From Nocardioides silvaticus (GTDB lineage Bacteria > Actinomycetota > Actinomycetes > Propionibacteriales > Nocardioidaceae), in assembly GCF_003160695.1 (NCBI RefSeq), contig NZ_QGDD01000001.1, forward strand, positions 186,001 to 250,000: a stretch of 64,000 nucleotides of DNA, written 5' to 3'. Under the pieces are notes generated by a model that worked only from the letters and a program-made list of their open reading frames with translations, did no database searches and had not been told where the DNA came from. This document shows positions 37,024 through 45,450 of the stretch, piece after piece. How positions within the stretch are numbered: the stretch's first letter is position 1; each line of letters opens with the position of its first letter. The position numbers and the translations under genes were made by a program.

Positions 37024-37336
37024 CTAAGAGAGAAAGCGGCGGCTCCTGAGGACGACTGGCCATAGCGAGTAGTCGGCCTCGTCGAAGAGGAGGCTGGTGG
37101 CGTAACCGAGCTGTTCTTCGTAGCCGCGGAGGAGCAACGCGTCCGACATGGTCTCAGTCCACATCATCGTCCCGTCGCCGAAGACAGGCGGGTGTGCATC
37201 GGGCGGGGCCGCGTCGTCGTAGGTCCAGAAGCGGTCAGGCTGATCGGATGAAGTTCGGCGCGGCGTTTGACCACAGGCGTGTCACGAGCGGCGCGGGGAT
37301 GGACAGTGTCAGGGTGAGCGTGGTTGTTTCGTTCAT
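37024..37336 (-). pseudogene. Small gene split by a one-base insertion
   Basis: ATG 37336 opens MNETTTLTLTLSIPAPLVTR then LWSNAAPNFI. Close after that the frame ends, and another frame continues DQPDRFWTYDDAAPPDAHPP then FGDGTMMWTETMSDALLLRG to a TAG at 37024. Removing one C (ATCCGATCAG to ATCGATCAG near 37247) joins them as NFIDQPDRFW, about 103 residues. Part overlaps the nonsense tail of the recombinase-like frame on the other strand. No family recognised. Confidence 0.5.
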
Positions 37337-37400
37337 GGTGGTGAGCGTCCGGCGCTCTGCCACCTGCGCAATCGGTGTGACAATGCAACGCTGCGTCGAG

Positions 37401-38165
37401 TCACAGACGGTCGATCAGTTCGGCACGCTTGGCAGCGAACTCCTCATCGGTGAGCAGACCGTCGCGATGCAGTTGGGTGACCTGCTTCAACCGGGCAGCC
37501 GCACCGCTGTCGGGGGTGTCGAGGAACTCCTCGAAGTTCACCGCGCCGCGCAGCCGGGCGCCGACGGTCGCCAGGAAGGCCTCGAGCCCACCGACCCGGG
37601 CTGGAGGTGTCCAGTCCTCGGGCGCCGCGTCGATCCGGAGGTGGAGCCACGGCTGGTTGCGTTTCGACTTCTTCAACGCGCCGCTGATGGTGAAGAACCG
37701 GTCACCGGTCAGGTACCCGACACCTGAATGCAGGCTCGCGAACTTGGTGCGCTGGTAGTACACGTCGGTCGTCTCCACGCTGCTGCCGGACGAGGTTCGC
37801 GAGCAGCACACGATGCGGTGCTCGGTCGCGAGGAGAACACCCGAACCGTACGGCCGGCCGAGGGCCTGGTCGCAGCGGTCGCCCCAGGACCCGGGGACCG
37901 CCGCGAGAACCGGCTCGGCGGCGCCGAGCAGTTTCTCCGCGTCATCCAGCAGCGCGGTCATGCGGTCGTTGCGCTGCGCCACGTACAACCAGCGCCGAAC
38001 CTGACTGCTGTCCTCGCTGAGCTTTCTCCATTCCTCGGACAGCAACAGGTATCCCTCCACGTCCATCGGATCTGCGTGGAGCCGCTCCTCCATCCGCTGC
38101 TGCACCGCGTCGAGCTGCACCTTCAGGTCTTCAGACCACCGTTGCAACTCCTCGATCGAGTCCAT
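37401..38165 (-). CDS. PH-like domain protein with C-terminal SHOCT
   Basis: 254 residues, ATG 38165. A helical N-terminal half (EELQRWSEDLKVQLDAVQQR onward) is followed by a beta-rich part: GSGVLLATEHRIVCCSRT, then YQRTKFASLHSGVGYLTGDR, resembling bacterial PH domains. The C-terminus ARLKQVTQLHRDGLLTDEEF followed by AAKRAELIDRL is a SHOCT motif, a short oligomerisation or targeting element common in actinobacteria and their phages. Monocistronic, divergent from the DUF2510 gene. Confidence 0.72.
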   Translation of the reverse strand: MDSIEELQRWSEDLKVQLDAVQQRMEERLHADPMDVEGYLLLSEEWRKLSEDSSQVRRWLYVAQRNDRMTALLDDAEKLLGAAEPVLAAVPGSWGDRCDQALGRPYGSGVLLATEHRIVCCSRTSSGSSVETTDVYYQRTKFASLHSGVGYLTGDRFFTISGALKKSKRNQPWLHLRIDAAPEDWTPPARVGGLEAFLATVGARLRGAVNFEEFLDTPDSGAAARLKQVTQLHRDGLLTDEEFAAKRAELIDRL

Positions 38166-38487
38166 CCGTGCCCCTTTGTTGCCATCGCGGCAGATGCTAG
38201 GCGGCTTTCTACCCCAACGGACGGGGTTTGCGGCTCCTCATCACCGCAGGCGAGGCAGGCTTCCTAGGGGCTGCACCCCTCCGGCGCATCCGGCTGCGAC
38301 GTTCCCTCCCAACGATGGTGGGCCGGCGCGGGCGTCATCCGGTTCCGGTCGATCGCCTGCATGCTGGTGCGCGGATGGTCTACGCCCCCGTGACATCCCC
38401 CTGACCGTGTCGGCCAAGGCCCGTGAGCGCCCACGGGAGTGGAGACGATCGATACAGTCGGCGGTCAAACACGGGGGTCGGGAGCAC
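38166..38487. promoter_or_regulatory. Divergent intergenic region
   Basis: 322 bp between the PH-SHOCT gene and the DUF2510 gene. I see an inverted repeat CCCGTG-N6-CACGGG at 38420-38437 and a weak -10-like TACAGT at 38453-38458, but no convincing -35 element. No coding sequence is supported. Confidence 0.35.
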
Positions 38488-39033
38488 ATGGGACTGTTCG
38501 ACAAGCTCGCAACGGGCATGGGCGTCGCGGTTGTCGGAGCGGTCGTCGCGAGCGCCGCCAAGAATGCGCAGGAGGAGAAGCGTCGCCGTAACTCCTACCT
38601 GCACTTCAGCGACGGGATCTCGCAAGAGGAGTTCGTCGAGCTCGCCGAGAGGATTGGCCTGCGGCTGCCGAGGGTCAGCGAAGTGTTCGTGATCGGCATG
38701 ACAGTTGTCCTCGACGTCGACTCGAACACCGGGCTGACGACCTGGTCGGCGGTGGTCGACTTCAACGACTACGGACATCTGACCGGCACCTACTGGTTGA
38801 ACTCGGAGAACGACGACTCACCGATACCGGACCGCTTCGCCGATCTGATGCAAGCAGAAGTCGTCAGGCGCCTCAGCGCGGCTCAGGAGGCCAAGAGCTC
38901 CTGGGCGCCGGCTGTCACGGCTGCGCCGGCCAGCGCAACACTCCCTCCGGCGGCTTGGTATCCCGACCCTTACCGGGTCGCGCGATTCCGCTACTGGGAC
39001 GGCCGAGCATGGACGCACCATCTGGCGCAGTGA
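38488..39033 (+). CDS. DUF2510-containing protein
   Basis: 181 residues from ATG 38488 with GGGAG at 4 nt. N-terminal short helix MGLFDKLATGMGVAVVGAVV could insert in the membrane. The middle is alpha/beta and unassigned. The C-terminal AAWYPDPYRVARFRYWDGRA then WTHHLAQ is a DUF2510 motif, a short Trp-rich module typical of actinobacterial membrane-associated proteins. Stands alone. Confidence 0.75.
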   Translation: MGLFDKLATGMGVAVVGAVVASAAKNAQEEKRRRNSYLHFSDGISQEEFVELAERIGLRLPRVSEVFVIGMTVVLDVDSNTGLTTWSAVVDFNDYGHLTGTYWLNSENDDSPIPDRFADLMQAEVVRRLSAAQEAKSSWAPAVTAAPASATLPPAAWYPDPYRVARFRYWDGRAWTHHLAQ

Positions 39034-39403
39034 AGGGTTCTGGTCGCTTCGAATGCGGATGCTCGTTCGCCGCTGGGCCGCTGCCCGTCCGGCTTCGGGG
39101 TGTTTGACGTCGCAGCTCGGTGCCTTCGGGTCGCTGACAGTCGACTTACGACCAGCGGTATCCCTGCCGAGCCCTTGCCCATCTCATCATTCCGTGTGCT
39201 TCGTATGCGACATCAGGCTTCGGGCGATTTCACGCGAGTACGTTTCCGTTCCCTAAGACGACGCCTCAACTTCTCGAATCCCCACCCCGAACGTGCGATG
39301 CGCGACCGATGGTAAGCAGGTTCATAACGTCGTCCAGGCAACTTGCGAGCGGTCACCTGGAGTTGATGAGGCCTTTCAGGGACCTGCAAGGCGGTCAGTC
39401 GGA
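39034..39403. other. Intergenic region, nothing recognised
   Basis: About 370 bp between converging genes (DUF2510 protein and the integrase). No supported coding sequence, tRNA or strong hairpin seen. Confidence 0.5.
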
Positions 39404-41767
39404 TCAGTCGCTGGCGATCTGAAGCCGGTCCGGGGCGTGCTCGAGGAGGTAGCGCAGCACGCTGACACGGGTGACGTGGCGGCGGCGCTTGTACTGCTGG
39501 CGAACCAGAGTGCCGTCTGCAACCAGTGCGCCGATCTCGCCACCCGTCAGTCCGGTCAACGTCGAGACCTCTGCCCAGGTCACCAGCTCGACAGGCGGCT
39601 CCGTTGCCTTGCGATTGTTGGACGGTCGCATCTCCTGTGCTGCGGCGAGGCTCTCGCGGGTGACCATGCGTCGACCGTCGTGGGCGCGTTCGTCCTTGTC
39701 CAGGGTCCCGTCGTCCACGAGATGCTCGACCGCAGCCACGGTCGTACCGAGCGTCGTGGCGGCCACCGAGTACGGCACGGCCCGGCCGTGCAGTTCGGAC
39801 TGGTGTCTGTAGTGCTCGCGCAGCCACGAGGCGGTGGTCGCCGGGACGATGAAGTCGCGCTCACCCCATGCCTCAAGCTCGAGCCCCTGAGCGCGAACCA
39901 ACTGGTAGACGGCGTGGTAGGTCGTGTGCACCTCGTCGGCGAGGCGCGCCAGCGTGACCCGGTCACTGAGCCGCTCGCGCAGAGCCATGGCGTCGGAGAG
40001 ACGCACGCGCCGCTCCTGGCCGCTCCCCCGACCGCCCCAGGGGATGGACGGGACCCGACCCTCGGCCATCCATAGCCTCGCGGTCTTGGGCGTGACGTCC
40101 CAGAGGGCGGCGGCCTCAGCGGTTGCGACGAGCGGCTCCCCTCCCTCGTCGGTCATGAGGACGAGCGCGCCGCGCTCGGCGAGCTCGGCGTCGATGCGGG
40201 GGCCGTCCAGCGCGAGGTACCCCTGGTTGCCCGTGGTGCAGCGGATGGTCGTGGGGATAGCGAGCCCGACCGGGAGGTTCGTGGTGAGCTCGCGCTGGAT
40301 GAGGGTGGCGATGTTCTTGGCGGGGCGGAGCTTGGGGTCGTCGAGCAGGTAGCTGCGGTGGAGGACTGCGGTTCCGGCGAGGTGCCCGGCGAAGCGCTGC
40401 GTGTGGCTGTCCTTGACCTCGAGTCGGTCGAGGTCGGACAGGATGGTCCTGCGCATGTCGTGGGGCGTGCAGGAGAACATCTCATCGATCACGTCTTCCT
40501 CAGGGGTGCAGTCCACGTTGGCGGCCCCGGCGGCGTTCGCGAGCGCCTTGCGGAAGGCGGCCTGTCCCCCGGCGTCTCGACGTCTCAGTCCGGGGACGAG
40601 TCGGGCCTCCTGGCGAATCACGCCTTCGGCATCGGTATGGAAGACCGCGATGACGATGCGGATGAGGTCCATGAGGACGGGCGGTACGACGAGCACCCGC
40701 TTGGAGTTCGTGGTCTTGAGCTCTTCCTTGTCGTCACTGGTGACCGTGGCCCCGTGCGGGGCGGTCCGGGAGAACTTCTTGCCGCCTTGCGCCTTTACCG
40801 CCACGGCGCCGTACTGGCCCGCACCCTGGTCGAGCACGTCGTGGACGCGGATGCCGTAGGCCTCACTGATGCGGAGACCGAGGATGCGCATGAGCCAGAG
40901 GACGAGCTGGTGCACGACGTGCAGGCGCGAGGCGATGTCGGCGCAGCGCGTCAGGCTGACCGGCTGTCGCGGCGCGCTGGGGAGCCTGTCGGTGAGGTGC
41001 ATCTTGAGGCTGCCGCGGTCCTGAGGGACCTTGACGCCGTGGTCGAGGGCGTACGCGCAGACCTCGTGGAAGGTCCACATGACGTCGTTGGCGACGTCCT
41101 GCGACAGGCTCCCGCCGGTGCGCGGTCCGCGCCGGAGCTCGCCCGTGGGGCCCAGGATGTTCTCGCTGTAGAGGTCGGCGACAAGGAAGCGGTGCACCGT
41201 GGCGGACGGGTCTACCGCGACGAGTTTGCCCTCGGCCTTGCGGCGCTTCAAGGTCGACTTCGACGCCATGTTGGGGAGGGCGAGCGCCTCGGCCATGGTG
41301 ACGAGGTCGGTCGGATCGATCCCCTCGGGGACGGTGACGGTGGCCTGGGTCGTCGAGCGGGTGAGGGATGCCTGCAGCGCCTTCACCTCCTGGCGCGTCA
41401 TGGTCTCCAGCGTCAGGCCCCGCTCGTCCATGAAGGTGGCGATGCGCTTGAGGTGGCCCTTCGTGGCCGTGGCGCGGTCGTGCTTGCCGCGACGCAGCTC
41501 CTCGTAGTACTCCGCGTGCCACGGGTCGGCCATCGCGCGGAAGGCAGTTCCGGTCTCGGCAGACCGGCCGGGTGGGCGATCGGTGTCCGGCACAGGAAGG
41601 CTGGTGCCGGACTCGATCGCGGTGATGCCAGCAGCGATCCAGCGGTCGGCGGCGTCCTCGGTGGCGAAGGTGTAGGCGTGGCGCTTGGTTGCGCCGCGGT
41701 GGATCGGGAGGCTGGCGGTCCAGCCGGCGCCGGTCCGCTTCTTGGACCCGGTCAGCTTGCGGCTCAT
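39404..41767 (-). CDS. Tyrosine recombinase with C-terminal excisionase-like HTH array
   Basis: 787 residues, ATG 41767 overlapping the previous stop as ATGA. The first 480 residues are a tyrosine recombinase: an N-terminal arm, a core-binding domain (KGHLKRIATFMDERGL), and catalytic residues in ILGLRISEAYGIRV (Arg), CTPHDMRRTIL (His-x-x-Arg) and FAGHLAGTAVLHRSYL (second His and Tyr). The last 270 residues contain about four MerR/excisionase-like helix-turn-helix units: VATAEAAALWDVTPKTARLW, VTLARLADEVHTTYHAVYQL, PYSVAATTLGTTVAAVEHLV and VTWAEVSTLTGLTGGEIGAL. Integrases are usually 350-450 residues, so the size comes from this tail. It may supply its own directionality factor. Confidence 0.8.
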   Translation of the reverse strand: MSRKLTGSKKRTGAGWTASLPIHRGATKRHAYTFATEDAADRWIAAGITAIESGTSLPVPDTDRPPGRSAETGTAFRAMADPWHAEYYEELRRGKHDRATATKGHLKRIATFMDERGLTLETMTRQEVKALQASLTRSTTQATVTVPEGIDPTDLVTMAEALALPNMASKSTLKRRKAEGKLVAVDPSATVHRFLVADLYSENILGPTGELRRGPRTGGSLSQDVANDVMWTFHEVCAYALDHGVKVPQDRGSLKMHLTDRLPSAPRQPVSLTRCADIASRLHVVHQLVLWLMRILGLRISEAYGIRVHDVLDQGAGQYGAVAVKAQGGKKFSRTAPHGATVTSDDKEELKTTNSKRVLVVPPVLMDLIRIVIAVFHTDAEGVIRQEARLVPGLRRRDAGGQAAFRKALANAAGAANVDCTPEEDVIDEMFSCTPHDMRRTILSDLDRLEVKDSHTQRFAGHLAGTAVLHRSYLLDDPKLRPAKNIATLIQRELTTNLPVGLAIPTTIRCTTGNQGYLALDGPRIDAELAERGALVLMTDEGGEPLVATAEAAALWDVTPKTARLWMAEGRVPSIPWGGRGSGQERRVRLSDAMALRERLSDRVTLARLADEVHTTYHAVYQLVRAQGLELEAWGERDFIVPATTASWLREHYRHQSELHGRAVPYSVAATTLGTTVAAVEHLVDDGTLDKDERAHDGRRMVTRESLAAAQEMRPSNNRKATEPPVELVTWAEVSTLTGLTGGEIGALVADGTLVRQQYKRRRHVTRVSVLRYLLEHAPDRLQIASD

Positions 41768-42159
41768 GCTGCACCGCCCTTGCCGACCAGGCTCTTGAGG
41801 AGCGCGATCGTGTTGGCGCGCTCATCGGCGAGCGTCTGAGCGGCGGTGAGCCGCTCCTCGAGGCGGATGACCTGTTCGCGCAGGTGCTTGGTCTCCTTGG
41901 ACTCCCGGCGGGCGGCGAGCTCGTTCTCGACCTGCTCGACCTGGGAGGGGCCGAGCACGCCGGTGGCGACGAGGTCGCTGACCGGCACCCGCCAGGTCTT
42001 GCGGCCGGTCTCGTCCTGGACGGCGTTGGGCCAGCGGCCCTTCCCTGAGTTGTTCCAGGTCTTGATGGTCTTGAGGTCGCGGCCGGCGAGGTCGGCGATC
42101 TCGCTGAGGGTCAGCGTGGTGTCGGGGCTGTAGGTGGCCGGCGTGTCGCCGGGCTTCAT
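41764..42159 (-). CDS. Small HTH plus coiled-coil DNA-binding protein
   Basis: 131 residues from ATG 42159 (GTG 42171 is possible). The segment LTLSEIADLAGRDLKTIKTW is a MerR-like helix-turn-helix. The second half, VEQVENELAARRESKETKHL onward, is a coiled coil, as in KfrA-like or accessory recombination proteins. Coupled by a 4-nt overlap to the large tyrosine recombinase, so probably an architectural partner or regulator of it. The 270 bp upstream, toward the tRNA fragment, hold no other supported gene. Confidence 0.65.
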   Translation of the reverse strand: MKPGDTPATYSPDTTLTLSEIADLAGRDLKTIKTWNNSGKGRWPNAVQDETGRKTWRVPVSDLVATGVLGPSQVEQVENELAARRESKETKHLREQVIRLEERLTAAQTLADERANTIALLKSLVGKGGAA

Positions 42160-42433
42160 CGGTGCGGTCACGTAGAGGGACCGTCCGCCGCGATCGAGGC
42201 CGGGCAATCGAAACGCGTGGGCGGGCTCAATTCTTTTCAGCGAACCCCATTCCGAGTCCCTGATCGCCCCAGGTCGCCCCTGGCCGGGCACGCGCGTGGG
42301 GACATGACAGCCGTGCATCGAACGTGGCGCGCACCAGGTGCGACCGGGCTCACCAGCGGTGCGCCGCGCACAATCGAGCCGACAATCGGCCTCAAGGGAT
42401 TGCCTCGGTCCACCAGATGTGGCCTGAAACGCG

Positions 42434-42462
42434 CTTGGCCCCCACAAGATGTGGGGGCCAAG
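42434..42462 (-). terminator. Perfect 12-bp hairpin next to tRNA-Met fragment
   Basis: CTTGGCCCCCAC pairs with GTGGGGGCCAAG around AAGAT. On the minus strand it lies about 24 nt downstream of the tRNA 3' end and is followed by GCGCGTTT. It is probably the original tRNA terminator. Confidence 0.65.
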
Positions 42463-42485
42463 GTGTGAATCTTTCGATTCTCGAG

Positions 42486-42527
42486 TAGCGGGGGCAGGAT
42501 TTGAACCTGCGACCTCTGGGTTATGAG
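42486..42527 (-). other. Isolated 3' half of tRNA-Met(CAT), probable attachment site
   Basis: Read on the minus strand: anticodon loop CTCATAA, stem CCCAG, variable AGGTC, T arm GCAGG-TTCAAAT-CCTGC, acceptor strand CCCCGCT and discriminator A, with no encoded CCA. Nothing upstream (to the right) forms a D arm or the 5' half. Integrative elements commonly use the tRNA segment from anticodon loop to 3' end as att site and leave such a copy at one junction. Orientation means the element lies to the right, in line with the integrase starting 160 bp away. Confidence 0.75.
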
Positions 42528-42687
42528 AGACCCTCCGGCCCCGAATCGACAGGTGCGCCGAGCGTGGATTCACGGTAAAGTCCCAGGTCAGAGGCCACTT
42601 TCGATTCCAGGCTCGTCCCCGATCGTCCAGCCTGATCCGGGCACGGTCTGCTCACAAATGGCTCACATGCGATTCGGGGAGACACAT

Positions 42688-43800
42688 ATGGCATGGGTGG
42701 TTGAACGACACGGCGCCCGCGGCACTCGCTACCGCGGCGGCTACCGCGACCCCGACGGGCGGCTCCGCTCCGCGGGCACCTTTTCCACCCGCCGCGACGC
42801 CCTCCGCGCCGCCAACCGGGAGGAACAGAAGGTCCTCGCCGGCGCATGGCACGACACCACACTCGGCGAGGTCACCTTCCACGACTACGTCCGGGGCGAG
42901 TGGCTGCCCAACAAGCACGTCGAGGCCTCCACTCGCGCCGCCTACATCTCGTATTTGAACAAGCACTTCTACCCCTACTTCGGCCAACGCAAGCTCAACC
43001 GCATCTCGCCGTCCCTGGTCCAGGACTGGGTCACCGAGGCCAAAGGAGCCGGGCTCTCGCCGCGGTCGATCCGCAAGTACCACGTGATGCTGTCCTCGAT
43101 CTTCGCCCGCGCCGTGAAGGACCGGGTCCTGGTCCACAACCCGTGTGACCACACCGAGCTGCCCAAGGTGATCACCCGCAAGGCGCGCACCCTGACCCCC
43201 GACGAATACACACGCCTGCTCGCTGCGATCCCCGAGCAGCACCGGCTCATGGTCGAGACCCTGATCGAGGCCGGGCTCCGGTGGGGCGAGCTGATCGCGT
43301 TGAAGCCCCGGCACATCGACTTCCTGCGCCGATCACTGACCGTGGAGGAGACGATCGTGGAGGTCTCCAAGAAGCACTCCCCCACCGGCCAGCGGTACCT
43401 GGTCAAGCCCTACCCCAAGGACAACGAGCCCCGCAGCTTCGGCGTGCGGCAAGCATGGCTCGATGCCATCGCCCAACACATCCAGACCAACCACATCGGG
43501 CACGACGACCTGCTCTTCGCCACTCGGGCCGGCACGCCGATCTCGAGGAACACGTTCCGCACCCGGATCTGGCTCCCCTCCGTCAAAACCTCCGGGATCG
43601 ACTTCCCCGTCCGCGTCCACGACCTCCGGCACGCCCACGCCTCCTGGCTGCTGGCCGGTGGCGCCGACCTTGCCTCCGTGATGGAACGCATGGGTCACTC
43701 CCAGATCCAGACCACCCAGAAGTACCTGCACACCCTGCCCGACACCGACCAACGCAACCTCGACGCCCTTACCCGCATCCAGAATCGAGGGGACTCGTGA
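42688..43800 (+). CDS. int: Phage-type tyrosine integrase
   Basis: 370 residues from ATG 42688, which follows GGGGAG at 7 nt; upstream in-frame ATGs exist, one inside the tRNA fragment, but lack such a site. An AP2-like or Arm-binding N-terminus (MAWVVERHGARGTRYRGGY), a SAM-like core-binding domain (STRAAYISYLNKHFYPYFG) and a catalytic domain with Arg in AGLRWGELIAL, HDLRHAH, GHSQIQTTQ and Y346 in KYLHTL. This is the complete R-H-R-H-Y set. It sits directly beside the tRNA-Met fragment and so is the likely integrase of the element stretching to the right. Confidence 0.88.
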   Translation: MAWVVERHGARGTRYRGGYRDPDGRLRSAGTFSTRRDALRAANREEQKVLAGAWHDTTLGEVTFHDYVRGEWLPNKHVEASTRAAYISYLNKHFYPYFGQRKLNRISPSLVQDWVTEAKGAGLSPRSIRKYHVMLSSIFARAVKDRVLVHNPCDHTELPKVITRKARTLTPDEYTRLLAAIPEQHRLMVETLIEAGLRWGELIALKPRHIDFLRRSLTVEETIVEVSKKHSPTGQRYLVKPYPKDNEPRSFGVRQAWLDAIAQHIQTNHIGHDDLLFATRAGTPISRNTFRTRIWLPSVKTSGIDFPVRVHDLRHAHASWLLAGGADLASVMERMGHSQIQTTQKYLHTLPDTDQRNLDALTRIQNRGDS

Positions 43801-43975
43801 CTCGCGCACTAGGCGACGGGATGCGGGCAGGCATATCCACCACCGGCGGGTTCGAGCTGTACTACGACATTTAGGTTGTAACTTGATCGAATCACTCATA
43901 TTCGGTCTTGTGTCTCGCCGTGCCATCGCTATTTTCGGACGCGAGATGGCACCAATCCGCCCTGCTCTCCTCCAG

Positions 43976-43992
43976 CCCCGGCATCACCGGGG
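43976..43992 (-). terminator. Short hairpin after plsC-like gene
   Basis: CCCCGG pairs with CCGGGG around CATCA, 2 nt beyond the stop of the acyltransferase gene on the minus strand. No T-run follows. Candidate end of the long hydroxylase operon. Confidence 0.4.
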
Positions 43993-43994
43993 TA

Positions 43995-44720
43995 TCACCA
44001 GGACGTTCTTCGTTGCCGGCTGCCTGTAGGCCGGTGACTCGCGCCGCGTCGCTCTGCCACTTGATCCAGCATCCGGGTCAGGGCGTCGGCAAGTCGGCGC
44101 GTACCGGCGATCACCGCTTCGGGATCAGGTCCAAGCTGCCTGAGATCGGTCAGGTCCAGCGGTGGACCAATGTCGATGGTCACGGTGGGCCGCTTGAACA
44201 GCTTCGGGCGGTGGCTGTAGGCCGGCAGGATCTCTTCGGCGCCTCGTTGGGCAACGGGAATGAGCGGTGCTCCTGATTCGAGCGCTAGCCGCACAGCGCC
44301 TGTCTTGAGTTCCATCAAGCGGCCGTCAGGGTCCTTGGTGATCGTTCCTTCGGGATAGACCACGAGCAGTGCACCGCTGCGAAGTGCCGCCAAGGCGGCG
44401 CCGAATCCGTCGGCACCATGAGATCGATCCACCTCCACATGTCCGGCCGCACGGAACCACCTCCCTACGATCCCTTCCTCGAACAGGCTGCTCTTCGCAA
44501 GAAACGCCGGGGTCCTCCCTTGGGCGAGCACCATTTCGGCGACGAGCAACGGGTCCAGTTCGGAGACGTGGTTCGCGGCGAGTACGACTGGGCCGCGTGC
44601 GGGTATCCGCTCGACTCCACGCCAGTCGCGCCGGCGCACCAGCATCAGAATCGGCTTGCAGATCAGGAAGGCGACCCACCATGCCACGCCCCAGTCCGCG
44701 TGCGCTCCGGGAGACGTCAC
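43995..44720 (-). CDS. 1-acylglycerol-3-phosphate acyltransferase-like (PlsC)
   Basis: 241 residues from GTG 44720, which has GGGGTGAT upstream; a GTG at 44759 is unsupported. PlsC motifs: NHVSELDP (block I, catalytic His-x4-Asp) and VVYPEGTIT (block III), with a hydrophobic N-terminal helix (WWVAFLICKPILML) for membrane association. The family moves acyl chains from acyl-CoA or acyl-ACP to lysophospholipid or similar acceptors. As the last gene after P450, BtrH-like and thioesterase genes it may place modified acyl chains into lipid. Confidence 0.82.
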   Translation of the reverse strand: MTSPGAHADWGVAWWVAFLICKPILMLVRRRDWRGVERIPARGPVVLAANHVSELDPLLVAEMVLAQGRTPAFLAKSSLFEEGIVGRWFRAAGHVEVDRSHGADGFGAALAALRSGALLVVYPEGTITKDPDGRLMELKTGAVRLALESGAPLIPVAQRGAEEILPAYSHRPKLFKRPTVTIDIGPPLDLTDLRQLGPDPEAVIAGTRRLADALTRMLDQVAERRGASHRPTGSRQRRTSW

Positions 44721-44862
44721 CGGATGATCACCCCGGGTTCTTCGAGCGAAGCGCGGCACACGGTAGGAGTGCGCGCGGCCCGGTAACCCGATCCGGTGCG
44801 CGTTCGCCAGCCATCCTCGGCGGGATCGCAGCGAGCACCCCGGCGTCGCGCATCTACGGAGC

Positions 44863-45450
44863 TCATTGGTCCTGACTCCTCCCGTTTTTTTGGGTGCCAG
44901 CTGTGAAATGGCCGGGACCGACGGTTACAAAAGTGGCTTCGGCTGATCCGACCTTCTGACCGGCGTCGTCCCACGCGTCAGCATGGAGCAGCAATCGGCG
45001 TCCTTCGCGTTTGGCGACGTGGGCACGAAATGTGTAAGGACGGTGCAACCGGAACGGCGCGTGGTACTCGATAGCGAGACTTCTCGTGACCGCGAGCGAT
45101 CCGACTGTGTAGAGCGAGAAGCCGAAGAGATCGTCAAATGCGAGGGCGACTGCTCCTCCGTGGGCGATGCCGGGCGCGCCTACCTGGGCCGCGACAAAGC
45201 TGTGCACCGCTTCGACGCCCGACGCAGTGCGGACCGCGCGAATATGCAGCCCGGCGGGATTGTCGGGCCCGCATCCGGCGCAGTCGGGGGAATGTGGGGG
45301 CAGCGCCTGTCCGACTTCCACGTTGCCCTGACCGGCGAGGTGCGCCGCCCATCGCGGGACCACGCCCTCAGCGCGAGAGGCGGGCCCGTCGTGCCCGTCC
45401 AAGCGTGCGTACTCGTCGTTGCGATCCCCCGTTGTCGGTATGTGCGTCAC
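44863..45450 (-). CDS. PaaI-type hotdog thioesterase, copy 1
   Basis: 195 residues from GTG 45450, overlapping the BtrH_N-like stop as GTGA. A conserved CAGCGPDNPAGL precedes the hotdog domain; GIAHGGAVALAFDDLFGF is the active-site helix motif of PaaI/4HBT thioesterases, followed by VTRSLAIEYHAPFRLHRPYT. The family hydrolyses acyl-CoA or acyl-ACP thioesters. A paralogue in the same relation to a BtrH_N gene is at 57227-57814. A run of seven A near the end encodes QKN and is slippage-prone. Confidence 0.8.
   Translation of the reverse strand: MTHIPTTGDRNDEYARLDGHDGPASRAEGVVPRWAAHLAGQGNVEVGQALPPHSPDCAGCGPDNPAGLHIRAVRTASGVEAVHSFVAAQVGAPGIAHGGAVALAFDDLFGFSLYTVGSLAVTRSLAIEYHAPFRLHRPYTFRAHVAKREGRRLLLHADAWDDAGQKVGSAEATFVTVGPGHFTAGTQKNGRSQDQ

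Noticed and set aside
42481-42560. Complete tRNA gene
   Set aside because: Only the 3' half folds; no D arm or acceptor 5' strand is present to the right.
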